DNA of 5,633 nucleotides from Candidatus Altarchaeota archaeon (GTDB lineage Archaea; Altiarchaeota; Altiarchaeia; IMC4; SCGC-AAA252-I15): NCBI GenBank assembly GCA_018815265.1, contig JAHIYG010000164.1, positions 1 through 5,633 on the forward strand, read 5' to 3'. Numbering within the stretch: the stretch's first letter is position 1; each line of letters begins with the position of its first letter. This document shows positions 1-4,842 of this stretch, in pieces. Position numbers and translations under genes: made by a program. Below the pieces are notes generated by a model. The model was not told the DNA's origin. It saw only the letters and a list, made by a program, of their open reading frames with translations, and searched no databases.

Positions 1-564
1 AGCCGCAATAGCCTGTGCCCCGCCGACTTGGTATACTTCGTCGGCACCAGCTATTTTAGCTGCTGCCAAAACAGCGTCAGATATTGGCGGAGGCGACACA
101 ACAACAACCCGTTTAACCCCTGCAATCTTTGCAGGTATTACAGACATCAAAACAGACGATGGATATGACGCCCGACCCCCTGGGACATAGCATCCGACAC
201 TCTCAAGAGGTGTGACTTTTTCACCCACCACGACACCTTCATCAACCTTAAGATTCCATTGCAGATGTGTTTTACTGTATTGCGTCTTATGGAGTTTATA
301 GATGTTTCTATGTGCTTTTTTCAGTGCCTCTAATACTGTTTTATCAATCCTTTTTATGGCTTGTTTGATTTCAGCATCTGAAACTCGAAGAGAGGCGATA
401 TCTTGTCTGTCAAACTGTAGAGTATATTTTTTAACTGCGACATCCCCGTCCTTTCTAACATCAGACAGTATCTTCCTCACAGAGTCAAATGCCTTCCCAT
501 AGTCTATAGACTGCCTCTCAAGAGCTTTAGACAAATCATCTCTTCCGTATTCCAAAACCTTCAT
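1..564 (-). CDS. hisD: Histidinol dehydrogenase, N-terminal part (truncated by window edge)
   Basis: HisD carries out the last two steps of histidine biosynthesis, the NAD-dependent oxidation of L-histidinol to L-histidine, in the cytosol as a zinc-dependent dimer. The 188 residues visible run from the ATG at 564 to the first base of the window. They contain the family signature near residues 123-140 (GCYVPGGRASYPSSVLM), followed by the conserved IPAKIAGV segment and GADEVYQVGGAQAIAA at residues 173-188. The family is usually about 420-430 residues long, so more than half, including the catalytic Glu-His pair and most zinc ligands, lies outside. The ATG is the first in frame after a TAG at 598-600; no clear Shine-Dalgarno precedes it. 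The gene follows the membrane-protein gene by 23 nt on the same strand and is probably cotranscribed with it. Identification is by direct reading of the translated signature. Confidence 0.96.
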   Translation of the reverse strand, partial: MKVLEYGRDDLSKALERQSIDYGKAFDSVRKILSDVRKDGDVAVKKYTLQFDRQDIASLRVSDAEIKQAIKRIDKTVLEALKKAHRNIYKLHKTQYSKTHLQWNLKVDEGVVVGEKVTPLESVGCYVPGGRASYPSSVLMSVIPAKIAGVKRVVVVSPPPISDAVLAAAKIAGADEVYQVGGAQAIAA

Positions 565-587
565 CAGTAAACTATACTCTGGAAGAC

Positions 588-1358
588 TTAATAATTTCTA
601 ACATCCAAGTATGCTCTCGGGTTTGTGATGCAGAGGTAGGTGTAGACGACGGCTTGAATTGCCCTAACAAGGATAAATGAGAGTATTGCGGCTAGGTTTT
701 TCTCACCTGTTATCTCTGACATGAACACCAGATAGAGTGTGGCAACTGCGAGAACTGCGAAAACCATGTTGAGTTTGAAGAGGGGCCACCTGTGCCTAAT
801 CCCCAGTGTATAGCTTTCCCTGAAACTTTCCGCAACACCGCGTTTAGAGATGACGGACGAGGGTATGACAAAGAAGACTATTATCGAGAAGATTATGATA
901 ATCAGGAGGAAGACGAGAAAAGTTACTATCAACGCAGGTATGTTTCCTGAATTGAGGGAATATAGCAAAAGAGGAGAGAAAACAAGTGATGAAAACAGCG
1001 CAAAAACAAAAACAACAAACGCAACCACAATGACCGATTTGATTGACTTTAATGCCTCGGAAAATGCAGAGCGCAAACTGATTTTTTTCTTTTTCATCTT
1101 GTCAGAGACCATCTTAGGATACATTGCATAGGTCAGAACGTCAAACAGGTAAAGCAGTGGCATAAACGCCAAAAGCAGGATAAGCGAGATTATTATTGAG
1201 GAGTCGGGTTTTACCTGCGACAGTGCCTTGGCAGTGATTGATGCAGTGTAGAGCGTCACAACAGTATAAATGGCTGTTGTGAGGATGCGTGGGATGAAAA
1301 ATTTTGGGGTTGAAAAAAGAAGCTTTGCAGAATCGGACAGTATCTTTAGAAGTTTCAT
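588..1358 (-). CDS. Six-TM integral membrane protein of unknown function
   Basis: I do not recognise a characterised function. The 256-residue product has about six hydrophobic segments near residues 21-46, 54-78, 107-134, 140-167, 194-214 and 221-245, with no signal peptide and no soluble domain. Two basic/amphipathic stretches, around residues 86-106 (KMKKKK then SLRSAFSEALKS) and 169-194 (SKRGVAESFRESYTLG), precede membrane segments. That alternation resembles polytopic families such as DUF4013 or the membrane domain of glycerophosphodiester phosphodiesterases, but this is an impression of architecture and not a demonstrated match. A TATA-like TTAAATTA lies about 27 nt upstream of the ATG at 1358, which fits a leaderless transcript. 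The gene is divergent from the small membrane protein at 1401 and is followed 23 nt later by hisD. The shared operon need not mean a role in histidine synthesis. Confidence 0.85.
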   Translation of the reverse strand: MKLLKILSDSAKLLFSTPKFFIPRILTTAIYTVVTLYTASITAKALSQVKPDSSIIISLILLLAFMPLLYLFDVLTYAMYPKMVSDKMKKKKISLRSAFSEALKSIKSVIVVAFVVFVFALFSSLVFSPLLLYSLNSGNIPALIVTFLVFLLIIIIFSIIVFFVIPSSVISKRGVAESFRESYTLGIRHRWPLFKLNMVFAVLAVATLYLVFMSEITGEKNLAAILSFILVRAIQAVVYTYLCITNPRAYLDVRNY

Positions 1359-1400
1359 GGAGGTTATTAGTTTTTATTTTTTTAATTTAAGAAGTATTAT
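1359..1400. promoter_or_regulatory. Divergent promoter region, 42 bp, likely leaderless both ways
   Basis: This AT-rich gap separates two divergent membrane-protein genes. Leftward, a TTAAATTA-like box around 1382-1390 is centred about 27 nt from the ATG at 1358. Rightward, TTTTTATT at 1371-1378 is centred about 26-27 nt from the GTG at 1401. Neither start has a convincing Shine-Dalgarno, so both transcripts may begin at or next to the start codon. The two boxes nearly touch, so the two promoters could compete. The region is very AT-rich, which makes chance TATA-like matches easy. Confidence 0.45.
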
Positions 1401-1673
1401 GTGGGCCAAGACAGCTTTTTTGACCGTATACTATATATAGGGTTCATAGTAGGATTGTGCATAGTCTTGTTAGGTTTAGCTATATTCTATCTCCCATTCA
1501 TCAAGGACATTATAGAAACAATAAAATATTTCCTGGATTACTACAATGGATTCTGGAGGATTTTTTATACCTTTCCAAAGTACATACAGTACATAATAAT
1601 AGGCTCCATAATCATAGGTATTGTGGCTTTGATTACCGTCATTAGGGCATCCAGAAAGCGTTCAGAAACCTAA
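1401..1673 (+). CDS. Small two-TM membrane protein, hypothetical
   Basis: This 90-residue product starts with GTG at 1401. The upstream frame closes at a TAA (1383-1385) and offers no other start; the ATG at 1399 is out of frame and gives only a short peptide. It has two hydrophobic helices, near residues 11-33 and 62-82, joined by an aromatic-rich loop (residues 41-61, with several Tyr, Phe and Trp). The basic tail (RASRKRSET) would place the C-terminus in the cytoplasm. No known family is recognised. The length, clean hydrophobic pattern and TATA-like box at the right distance favour a real gene over a chance frame. Its last 12 bp overlap the end of the convergent CYTH gene. The divergent neighbour is also a membrane protein; whether the two act together cannot be judged. 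Confidence 0.7.
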   Translation: MGQDSFFDRILYIGFIVGLCIVLLGLAIFYLPFIKDIIETIKYFLDYYNGFWRIFYTFPKYIQYIIIGSIIIGIVALITVIRASRKRSET

Positions 1674-2153
1674 AAGTTCGGAGTACGATTTTGTCGTAGA
1701 ATTGGCTAAAACACCAAGTTTGGATGCGATATCATGGATTTTATCTGCGTTCTCCTGATTTTTTGATTCTATTTCCACATATTCCCCAATGCCTTCGACT
1801 TGGTCGCAGCAGATTGTAAGCCCATCTAATTCGTAGATGTGTCGTTCTTTTTTTATGGTGAATGCCTTTTTGAAACCAAGTCTCTCAAGCAATGGAAAAA
1901 TTTTTTCTGTGACCTCAAACTCTAGTTCCTCCCTTGTTTTCAGGTCACCTGGATGCTTTGGCCCCTTGTAGGTCAGGTATAGTTTGTCTGACTTTCTTAT
2001 TCTAAAAGCCTCGTCAGTCTGTTTGAAATCCCTACATGGGTGCATGAAGTATACATCTTCTTGAATTTCCTTTTTTAGGTATTTAGCGCCGATTTTCTCT
2101 ATTTTAGCCCTAGAGTTTTTACATGGAGCTTTAAGTTCAATTTCAAGATTCAT
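1662..2153 (-). CDS. cyaB: CYTH-domain protein, class IV adenylate cyclase/CyaB-like
   Basis: The 163-residue product is a single CYTH domain, the eight-stranded tunnel fold shared by class IV adenylate cyclases and thiamine triphosphatases, which binds triphosphates with metal ions. The defining ExExK motif is at residues 4-8 (EIELK). Further family features follow: AFRIR at 49-53, LTYKGPK at 60-66, KTREELE at 72-78, the basic KKERH at 101-105, and the acidic strand EYVEIE at 124-129. A C-terminal KSYSELL segment is typical of archaeal members. Its substrate cannot be fixed from sequence; archaeal CyaB-like proteins may be cyclases or triphosphatases. I chose the ATG at 2153, not the in-frame ATG at 2168, because it puts ExExK at the usual distance from the N-terminus and forms an ATGA overlap with the fibrillarin stop. 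That overlap suggests translational coupling to fibrillarin. The 3' end overlaps the convergent small membrane-protein gene by 12 bp. Confidence 0.9.
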   Translation of the reverse strand: MNLEIELKAPCKNSRAKIEKIGAKYLKKEIQEDVYFMHPCRDFKQTDEAFRIRKSDKLYLTYKGPKHPGDLKTREELEFEVTEKIFPLLERLGFKKAFTIKKERHIYELDGLTICCDQVEGIGEYVEIESKNQENADKIHDIASKLGVLANSTTKSYSELLGF

Positions 2154-3106
2154 TTTGCCTGCAAGCATACTAGGATGTGGTCTTCCTCGAAGGGCTCAAG
2201 CGATACCTCCTGCAGTACATTGAATTTTTGTCGAAGACGCTCAACCTCCTGTTTAAAGACTTTTTTAGGGTCTCCTACAGAGTTTATGCTTCTTGCCTTG
2301 ATTGATAAGAGGGCGTATTTGAAGCCGAACGTGTCTAGGTTGTTCATAAGTATTCCTGCCTGGTCTGGCTGAGCCACGTCCTGCATAACAACATCTACTG
2401 ACCCTATCAGGTTTGAATACTGCCAAGGGTGTCTAGCATCAGCTAGTATGGGCATCATATTTTTTCTGACTTCACAGACTTGAAGCAGTTCCCTCATCAT
2501 TCTTTTTGAAAACTCGACACAGTATACTTTAGCTGCAATGTCTGAGATGTGGGATGCAGTCGTGCCAGATGATGCCCCAAGGTAAAGCACATTGGAATCA
2601 GCTGTTATTGGAAATGATTTAAGTCCTTTTGCAAGAGCTGCCGCAACTTTGCTCCTGTAGGGATCCCAAAAACGGTATTCGATACCTCCTTTGTTTGCTG
2701 TCTTTTCGCCATATACTCTGTTGCCGGAGTACCTGTTTTTTGTCGCAAGTTTACCACCTAAACGGTAGACCCCTGGAAATTCCACGCCTCCACGGTCAAA
2801 TGAGTTATCCTTGTGGAAAGGTTTGTTGAAGCCCTTCGAAAATCCCCTGCTGGAGTTATCCCCGAATCCCTTGTTTCTGTCTCTTCCTTTTTGTTGACTC
2901 CCCCTAAATCCGCCGGGCTTTCGGAAGCTACCTCCGCGATCTCTACCACCTGCTGAATCTCTTGAGCGGCCATGCGAACCATCACCCCGACCATCAGGTT
3001 TTCTGAAGTCGCCACCACGGTCTCTCCGGTCTCCAGACTCTCTCGGACGACCATAAGAACCATCACCCCGACGGTTCTTTTTACCCCTGTTTTTAGGCGG
3101 TTTCAT
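2150..3106 (-). CDS. flpA: Fibrillarin-like rRNA/tRNA 2'-O-methyltransferase with N-terminal RG-rich domain
   Basis: Fibrillarin is the SAM-dependent methyltransferase of C/D-box guide RNPs, where it works with Nop5 and L7Ae to 2'-O-methylate rRNA and tRNA. Residues about 108-318 are the standard archaeal protein (usually about 210-230 aa). They show GVYRLGGKLATKN at 112-124, YRFWDPYRSKVAAAL at 144-158, the SAM-binding VLYLGASSGTT at 173-183, VYCVEFS at 194-200, ADARHP at 222-227, DVVMQDVAQPDQA at 238-250 and LSIKARSI at 267-274, ending EDHILVCLQAK. What is odd is residues 1-107: a basic, disordered-looking region rich in Arg, Gly, Asp, Ser and Phe, with RGG and RG motifs and a 27-residue tandem duplication. 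It resembles the eukaryotic GAR domain but carries more acidic residues. A GTG at codon 108 (2785) could start a conventional short form, but GGAGG lies only one base from it. The TATA-like box 26 nt from the ATG at 3106 supports the long form. No nop5 gene is in the window; cyaB follows with an ATGA overlap. Confidence 0.95.
   Translation of the reverse strand: MKPPKNRGKKNRRGDGSYGRPRESGDRRDRGGDFRKPDGRGDGSHGRSRDSAGGRDRGGSFRKPGGFRGSQQKGRDRNKGFGDNSSRGFSKGFNKPFHKDNSFDRGGVEFPGVYRLGGKLATKNRYSGNRVYGEKTANKGGIEYRFWDPYRSKVAAALAKGLKSFPITADSNVLYLGASSGTTASHISDIAAKVYCVEFSKRMMRELLQVCEVRKNMMPILADARHPWQYSNLIGSVDVVMQDVAQPDQAGILMNNLDTFGFKYALLSIKARSINSVGDPKKVFKQEVERLRQKFNVLQEVSLEPFEEDHILVCLQAK
2909..3070 (-). 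repeat. Two tandem 81-bp coding repeats in the fibrillarin RG domain
   Basis: Codons 13-39 and 40-66 of fibrillarin are adjacent copies of a 27-residue unit beginning RGDGS and ending FRKPDG or FRKPGG. Nineteen of 27 residues are identical. At the DNA level a 16-bp identical block (GAACCATCACCCCGAC on the + strand) recurs at 2976-2991 and 3057-3072, exactly 81 bp apart. Among the 19 conserved residues, 12 codons differ only synonymously, so the copies are old enough to have diverged in DNA while the amino acids were kept. Confidence 0.9.
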
Positions 3107-3141
3107 GACAGTATATATGTGGTAAGAGTTAAATAGATGGT
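3107..3141. promoter_or_regulatory. Divergent leaderless promoter pair, fibrillarin / EamA transporter
   Basis: Only 35 bp separate the ATG of fibrillarin (3106, leftward) from the ATG of the EamA gene (3142, rightward). Rightward, TATATAT at 3112-3118 is centred about 27 nt before the EamA ATG. Leftward, the box read as TATTTAA (around 3129-3135) is centred about 26 nt before the fibrillarin ATG. Both distances match archaeal TATA-to-start spacing for leaderless mRNAs, and neither gene has a Shine-Dalgarno. Each BRE position would fall on or beside the other gene's start codon. Confidence 0.6.
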
Positions 3142-4053
3142 ATGGATGGAGTAGCTATTGCACTGGTCAGTTGCATGCTAATGGCGACGGAGGCAGTATT
3201 CACAAAGATACTTACCAGCCATTTCACGCCGCTGTCCCTTGCTGCCATGACATCCTTCACGGCAACAATAATCGTGATATTCCTGCTTGAAATCAAGCAC
3301 AAAGCATGCGAGGTCACATCGCTCACAAGACATGATGCGTTGATGATGCTGACAATAGGCTTGTTAAGTGGGGTGCTTGCACAGGTTCTTTATGTCAGTG
3401 GAGTGCTTTATTCCACAGCCACAAACGCAGTCCTACTCACAAGGCTGAACTCCCTCCTAATAGCGGTTATGGGGGTCGTATTCCTAAAGGAAAAGTTCAC
3501 TAAACACCATATCGTCGGCTCGATATTCATGGTCTTGGGGGTATTGCTGATTATCACAAAAAATTTCACTGAAATATTCACTCCACAGCCAGGAGATATT
3601 TTTCTTTTAGGCACTGCGATATGTTGGGCGTCGTCAAATATTGTTATGAAAAAGCACCTTACAAAAATACCTCCTGAAGTGCTTGTCCTGGGAAGGCATG
3701 TGGTAGCAGCTGTGACACTGACGTTTTTCGTGTTTATAGCAGGCACTCGGCCGATTGAGTCGGAAGGCGTTGCTTATTTCACAGGCTATGTCATCATCAC
3801 TGTTTTGATAGGGCAATATCTTTGGTACAAGGCATTAGAGCACACTACTGCCTCAAATGTCGCGCTGACATCCCTTACGATACCTTTGCTGGGTGTATTG
3901 TATGCAAATGTTTTTTTAGGGGAGACATTATTTGATTATCAGATACTTGGCGGAGTGTCTATTTTCATAGGCCTTGCAGTCATTGAAATCCACATGAGCA
4001 CATTGAAAAAGATAGAGCACAGGCTCAAAAGCATACACTTCCTGCATCACTAG
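3142..4053 (+). CDS. EamA/DMT-superfamily transporter, 10 TM
   Basis: The 303-residue product is an integral membrane protein of the drug/metabolite transporter superfamily. Members of this fold export or take up amino acids, nucleotide sugars and other small metabolites; the substrate here cannot be assigned. It has two homologous five-helix EamA repeats, about residues 2-138 and 150-285. The hallmark ends of each repeat are visible: FLKEKFTKHHIVGSIFMVLGVLLI-type sequence near 113-136 and FLGETLFDYQILGGVSIFIGLAVIE-type near 257-281. The length is normal for the family. A short basic tail (KKIEHRLKS) should be cytoplasmic. The ATG at 3142 sits about 27 nt after a TATA-like box, suggesting a leaderless transcript. 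The stop TAG lies in a CTAG that also encodes the stop of the convergent hsp20 gene. It is divergent from fibrillarin with no evident functional link. Confidence 0.92.
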   Translation: MDGVAIALVSCMLMATEAVFTKILTSHFTPLSLAAMTSFTATIIVIFLLEIKHKACEVTSLTRHDALMMLTIGLLSGVLAQVLYVSGVLYSTATNAVLLTRLNSLLIAVMGVVFLKEKFTKHHIVGSIFMVLGVLLIITKNFTEIFTPQPGDIFLLGTAICWASSNIVMKKHLTKIPPEVLVLGRHVVAAVTLTFFVFIAGTRPIESEGVAYFTGYVIITVLIGQYLWYKALEHTTASNVALTSLTIPLLGVLYANVFLGETLFDYQILGGVSIFIGLAVIEIHMSTLKKIEHRLKSIHFLHH

Positions 4054-4724
4054 TCTATTTTCACGTCTGTTTTGTCTGTCTCTTTCTTGTAGATTACCTC
4101 CAATACCCCGTTTTTGTATGTTGCCTTCTGAGGCTTGGACGACACAAAATCTGGAAGTTCAATGTCTCCCATGTATTCTCGAGCCACACCCTTTGCTGAC
4201 ACAGACAGGTGTCTCCCATGCACTTGAACCTTGATGTCTTTTTTTTCAATGCCTGGCAGATCTACAACAACCGTTATTTTGTCTTTTTCATCCAATATAT
4301 CGTGGAAGAGGTCGCATTTCGCTTTTTCCCCTTCAAGCTCTGGTTGTGTTGGTCCAGTATCTTGTACCCCCCCAATTGGGGGTTGTCTACACACATTTGA
4401 CGCGCAAACGCCATCGACACTAAAGTGTCGGGCGTTTACAGGCGAACCAGACTGCTCCCTTTTATCCCCACAAATTGTGGGGCGAGCTGGTTCGCATCCG
4501 TAAAATCCCTTAAAGCCGGGGATGTTAGTGTATTCATCCACCACTGGCTTGCCGTCTGCTCCGGTGTAGGCGCTATATCCGTAGACATATGCCTTGCCCG
4601 GGCTGTTTCCTGCTTCAGACAGAAGCTTTGCTGCGTGCACGTCAAATTCCCTGAAAAAATCCTCGAATTCCCCGAATAAAGAGGGGGAACGAGGAGTCCT
4701 ATCCCGTTTATCAAATGGAAACAT
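4050..4724 (-). CDS. Small heat-shock protein (Hsp20/alpha-crystallin) with palindromic-element insert
   Basis: Hsp20 proteins are ATP-independent cytosolic holdases that form large oligomers and keep unfolding proteins soluble. I start at the ATG at 4724 because GAGGTG (4731-4736) lies 6 nt upstream; a GTG at 4733 lies inside that site. The 224-residue product has an N-terminal region with SLFGEFEDFFREFD at 15-28 and the archaeal-type VYGYSAYTGADGKPVVDEY at 47-65. A linker of about 50 residues follows (77-123), then an alpha-crystallin domain at about 135-215 containing VVDLPGIEKKDIKV and the signature NGVLEV. Near the end VKI (221-223) may serve as the oligomerising I/V-x-I motif. The linker is unusual: it holds four cysteines (77, 85, 107, 112), matches three consecutive DNA palindromes and makes the protein longer than typical family members. 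The divergent winged-helix gene may regulate it. Confidence 0.93.
   Translation of the reverse strand: MFPFDKRDRTPRSPSLFGEFEDFFREFDVHAAKLLSEAGNSPGKAYVYGYSAYTGADGKPVVDEYTNIPGFKGFYGCEPARPTICGDKREQSGSPVNARHFSVDGVCASNVCRQPPIGGVQDTGPTQPELEGEKAKCDLFHDILDEKDKITVVVDLPGIEKKDIKVQVHGRHLSVSAKGVAREYMGDIELPDFVSSKPQKATYKNGVLEVIYKKETDKTDVKID
4356..4496. repeat. In-frame palindromic element within hsp20 (candidate mobile element remnant)
   Basis: Three palindromic structures lie end to end within hsp20. First, CCCCCAATTGGGGG at 4369-4382. Second, 4406-4437, a 14-bp stem made of AAACGCC and CGACACT paired with AGTGTCG and GGCGTTT, with a 2-nt bulge and 2-nt loop. Third, 4442-4495, where GCGAACCAG pairs with CTGGTTCGC and encloses a second stem, CCCCACAA paired with TTGTGGGG (4466-4482). 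Coding sequence rarely holds such a series by chance. The stretch corresponds to the extra Cys-containing linker of the protein. No intact transposase and no clear target-site duplication are seen. Boundaries are approximate, taken from the outermost palindromes and the protein linker. Confidence 0.75.
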
Positions 4725-4842
4725 ATCAAACACCTCTATTTTTGTTTAAACTTTATTGATTTCGTTTATAATATAGTGTACAAAGTTATATTTAAACTTG
4801 TCGGTTACAGTATTTTTTAATCTGTTTTACTATTTCTTGAAT
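4725..4842. promoter_or_regulatory. Divergent hsp20 / regulator control region with dyad AT-rich elements
   Basis: This 118-bp AT-rich gap serves hsp20 leftward and the winged-helix gene rightward. For hsp20, TATATTATAAAC (complement of about 4764-4775) would give a short leader of about 20 nt carrying the GAGGTG ribosome-binding site at 4731-4736; a second box, TTTAAATATA (about 4787-4796), lies further upstream. For the regulator, TATTTTTTAAT at 4811-4821 is centred about 27 nt from its ATG. Possible operator elements are the palindrome GTTTAAAC at 4744-4751 and an imperfect dyad formed by GTTTATAATATA (4764-4775) and TATATTTAAAC (4787-4797) around TGTACA (4777-4782). These overlap the proposed hsp20 core promoter, as expected for repression. 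No regulator binding is proven by sequence. Confidence 0.55.
4731..4736 (-). promoter_or_regulatory. Ribosome-binding site GAGGTG of hsp20
   Basis: GAGGTG on the minus strand is complementary to the 3' end of archaeal 16S rRNA and sits 6 nt upstream of the ATG at 4724. It decides the hsp20 start against the GTG at 4733, which lies within the site. It is the clearest Shine-Dalgarno in the window; most other starts here look leaderless or translationally coupled. Confidence 0.75.

Noticed and set aside
850..1131. 93-codon plus-strand frame opposite the six-TM gene
   Set aside because: It is antisense to a clear membrane-protein gene, is low in complexity (Thr, Lys and Glu runs mirroring hydrophobic codons) and has no promoter or ribosome-binding site.
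2154..2168. Earlier in-frame ATG for the CYTH gene (five extra residues, MLAGK)
   Set aside because: The ATG at 2153 puts ExExK at the normal distance from the N-terminus and gives the classic ATGA stop/start overlap.
2440..2510. C-box-like TGATGA and CTGATG motifs on the minus strand inside fibrillarin, considered as a C/D guide RNA
   Set aside because: No proper set of C, D', C' and D boxes at guide-RNA spacing, and no terminal stem; the motifs lie in conserved coding sequence.
2758..3066. 102-codon alternate minus-strand frame across the RG-rich fibrillarin region
   Set aside because: It arises from the repetitive Arg/Gly codons read one frame off; the fibrillarin frame continues into the catalytic domain and shows synonymous divergence between repeats.
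4239..4246. T8 run on the plus strand, considered as a terminator for the EamA transcript
   Set aside because: It is about 190 nt past the stop and is simply the reverse of Lys-Lys codons in the Hsp20 IEKKDIKV motif; termination there is possible but unsupported.
4231..4729. Several 60-97 codon frames on both strands across hsp20
   Set aside because: They are shadows of the Hsp20 frame and the palindromic stretch; none has a domain, a start signal or a hydrophobic pattern.
4798..4842. Upstream TTG start for the winged-helix regulator, adding a hydrophobic stretch
   Set aside because: The added residues come from the AT-rich promoter region and would put a membrane-like segment on a DNA-binding protein; a TATA-like box fits the ATG at 4843.
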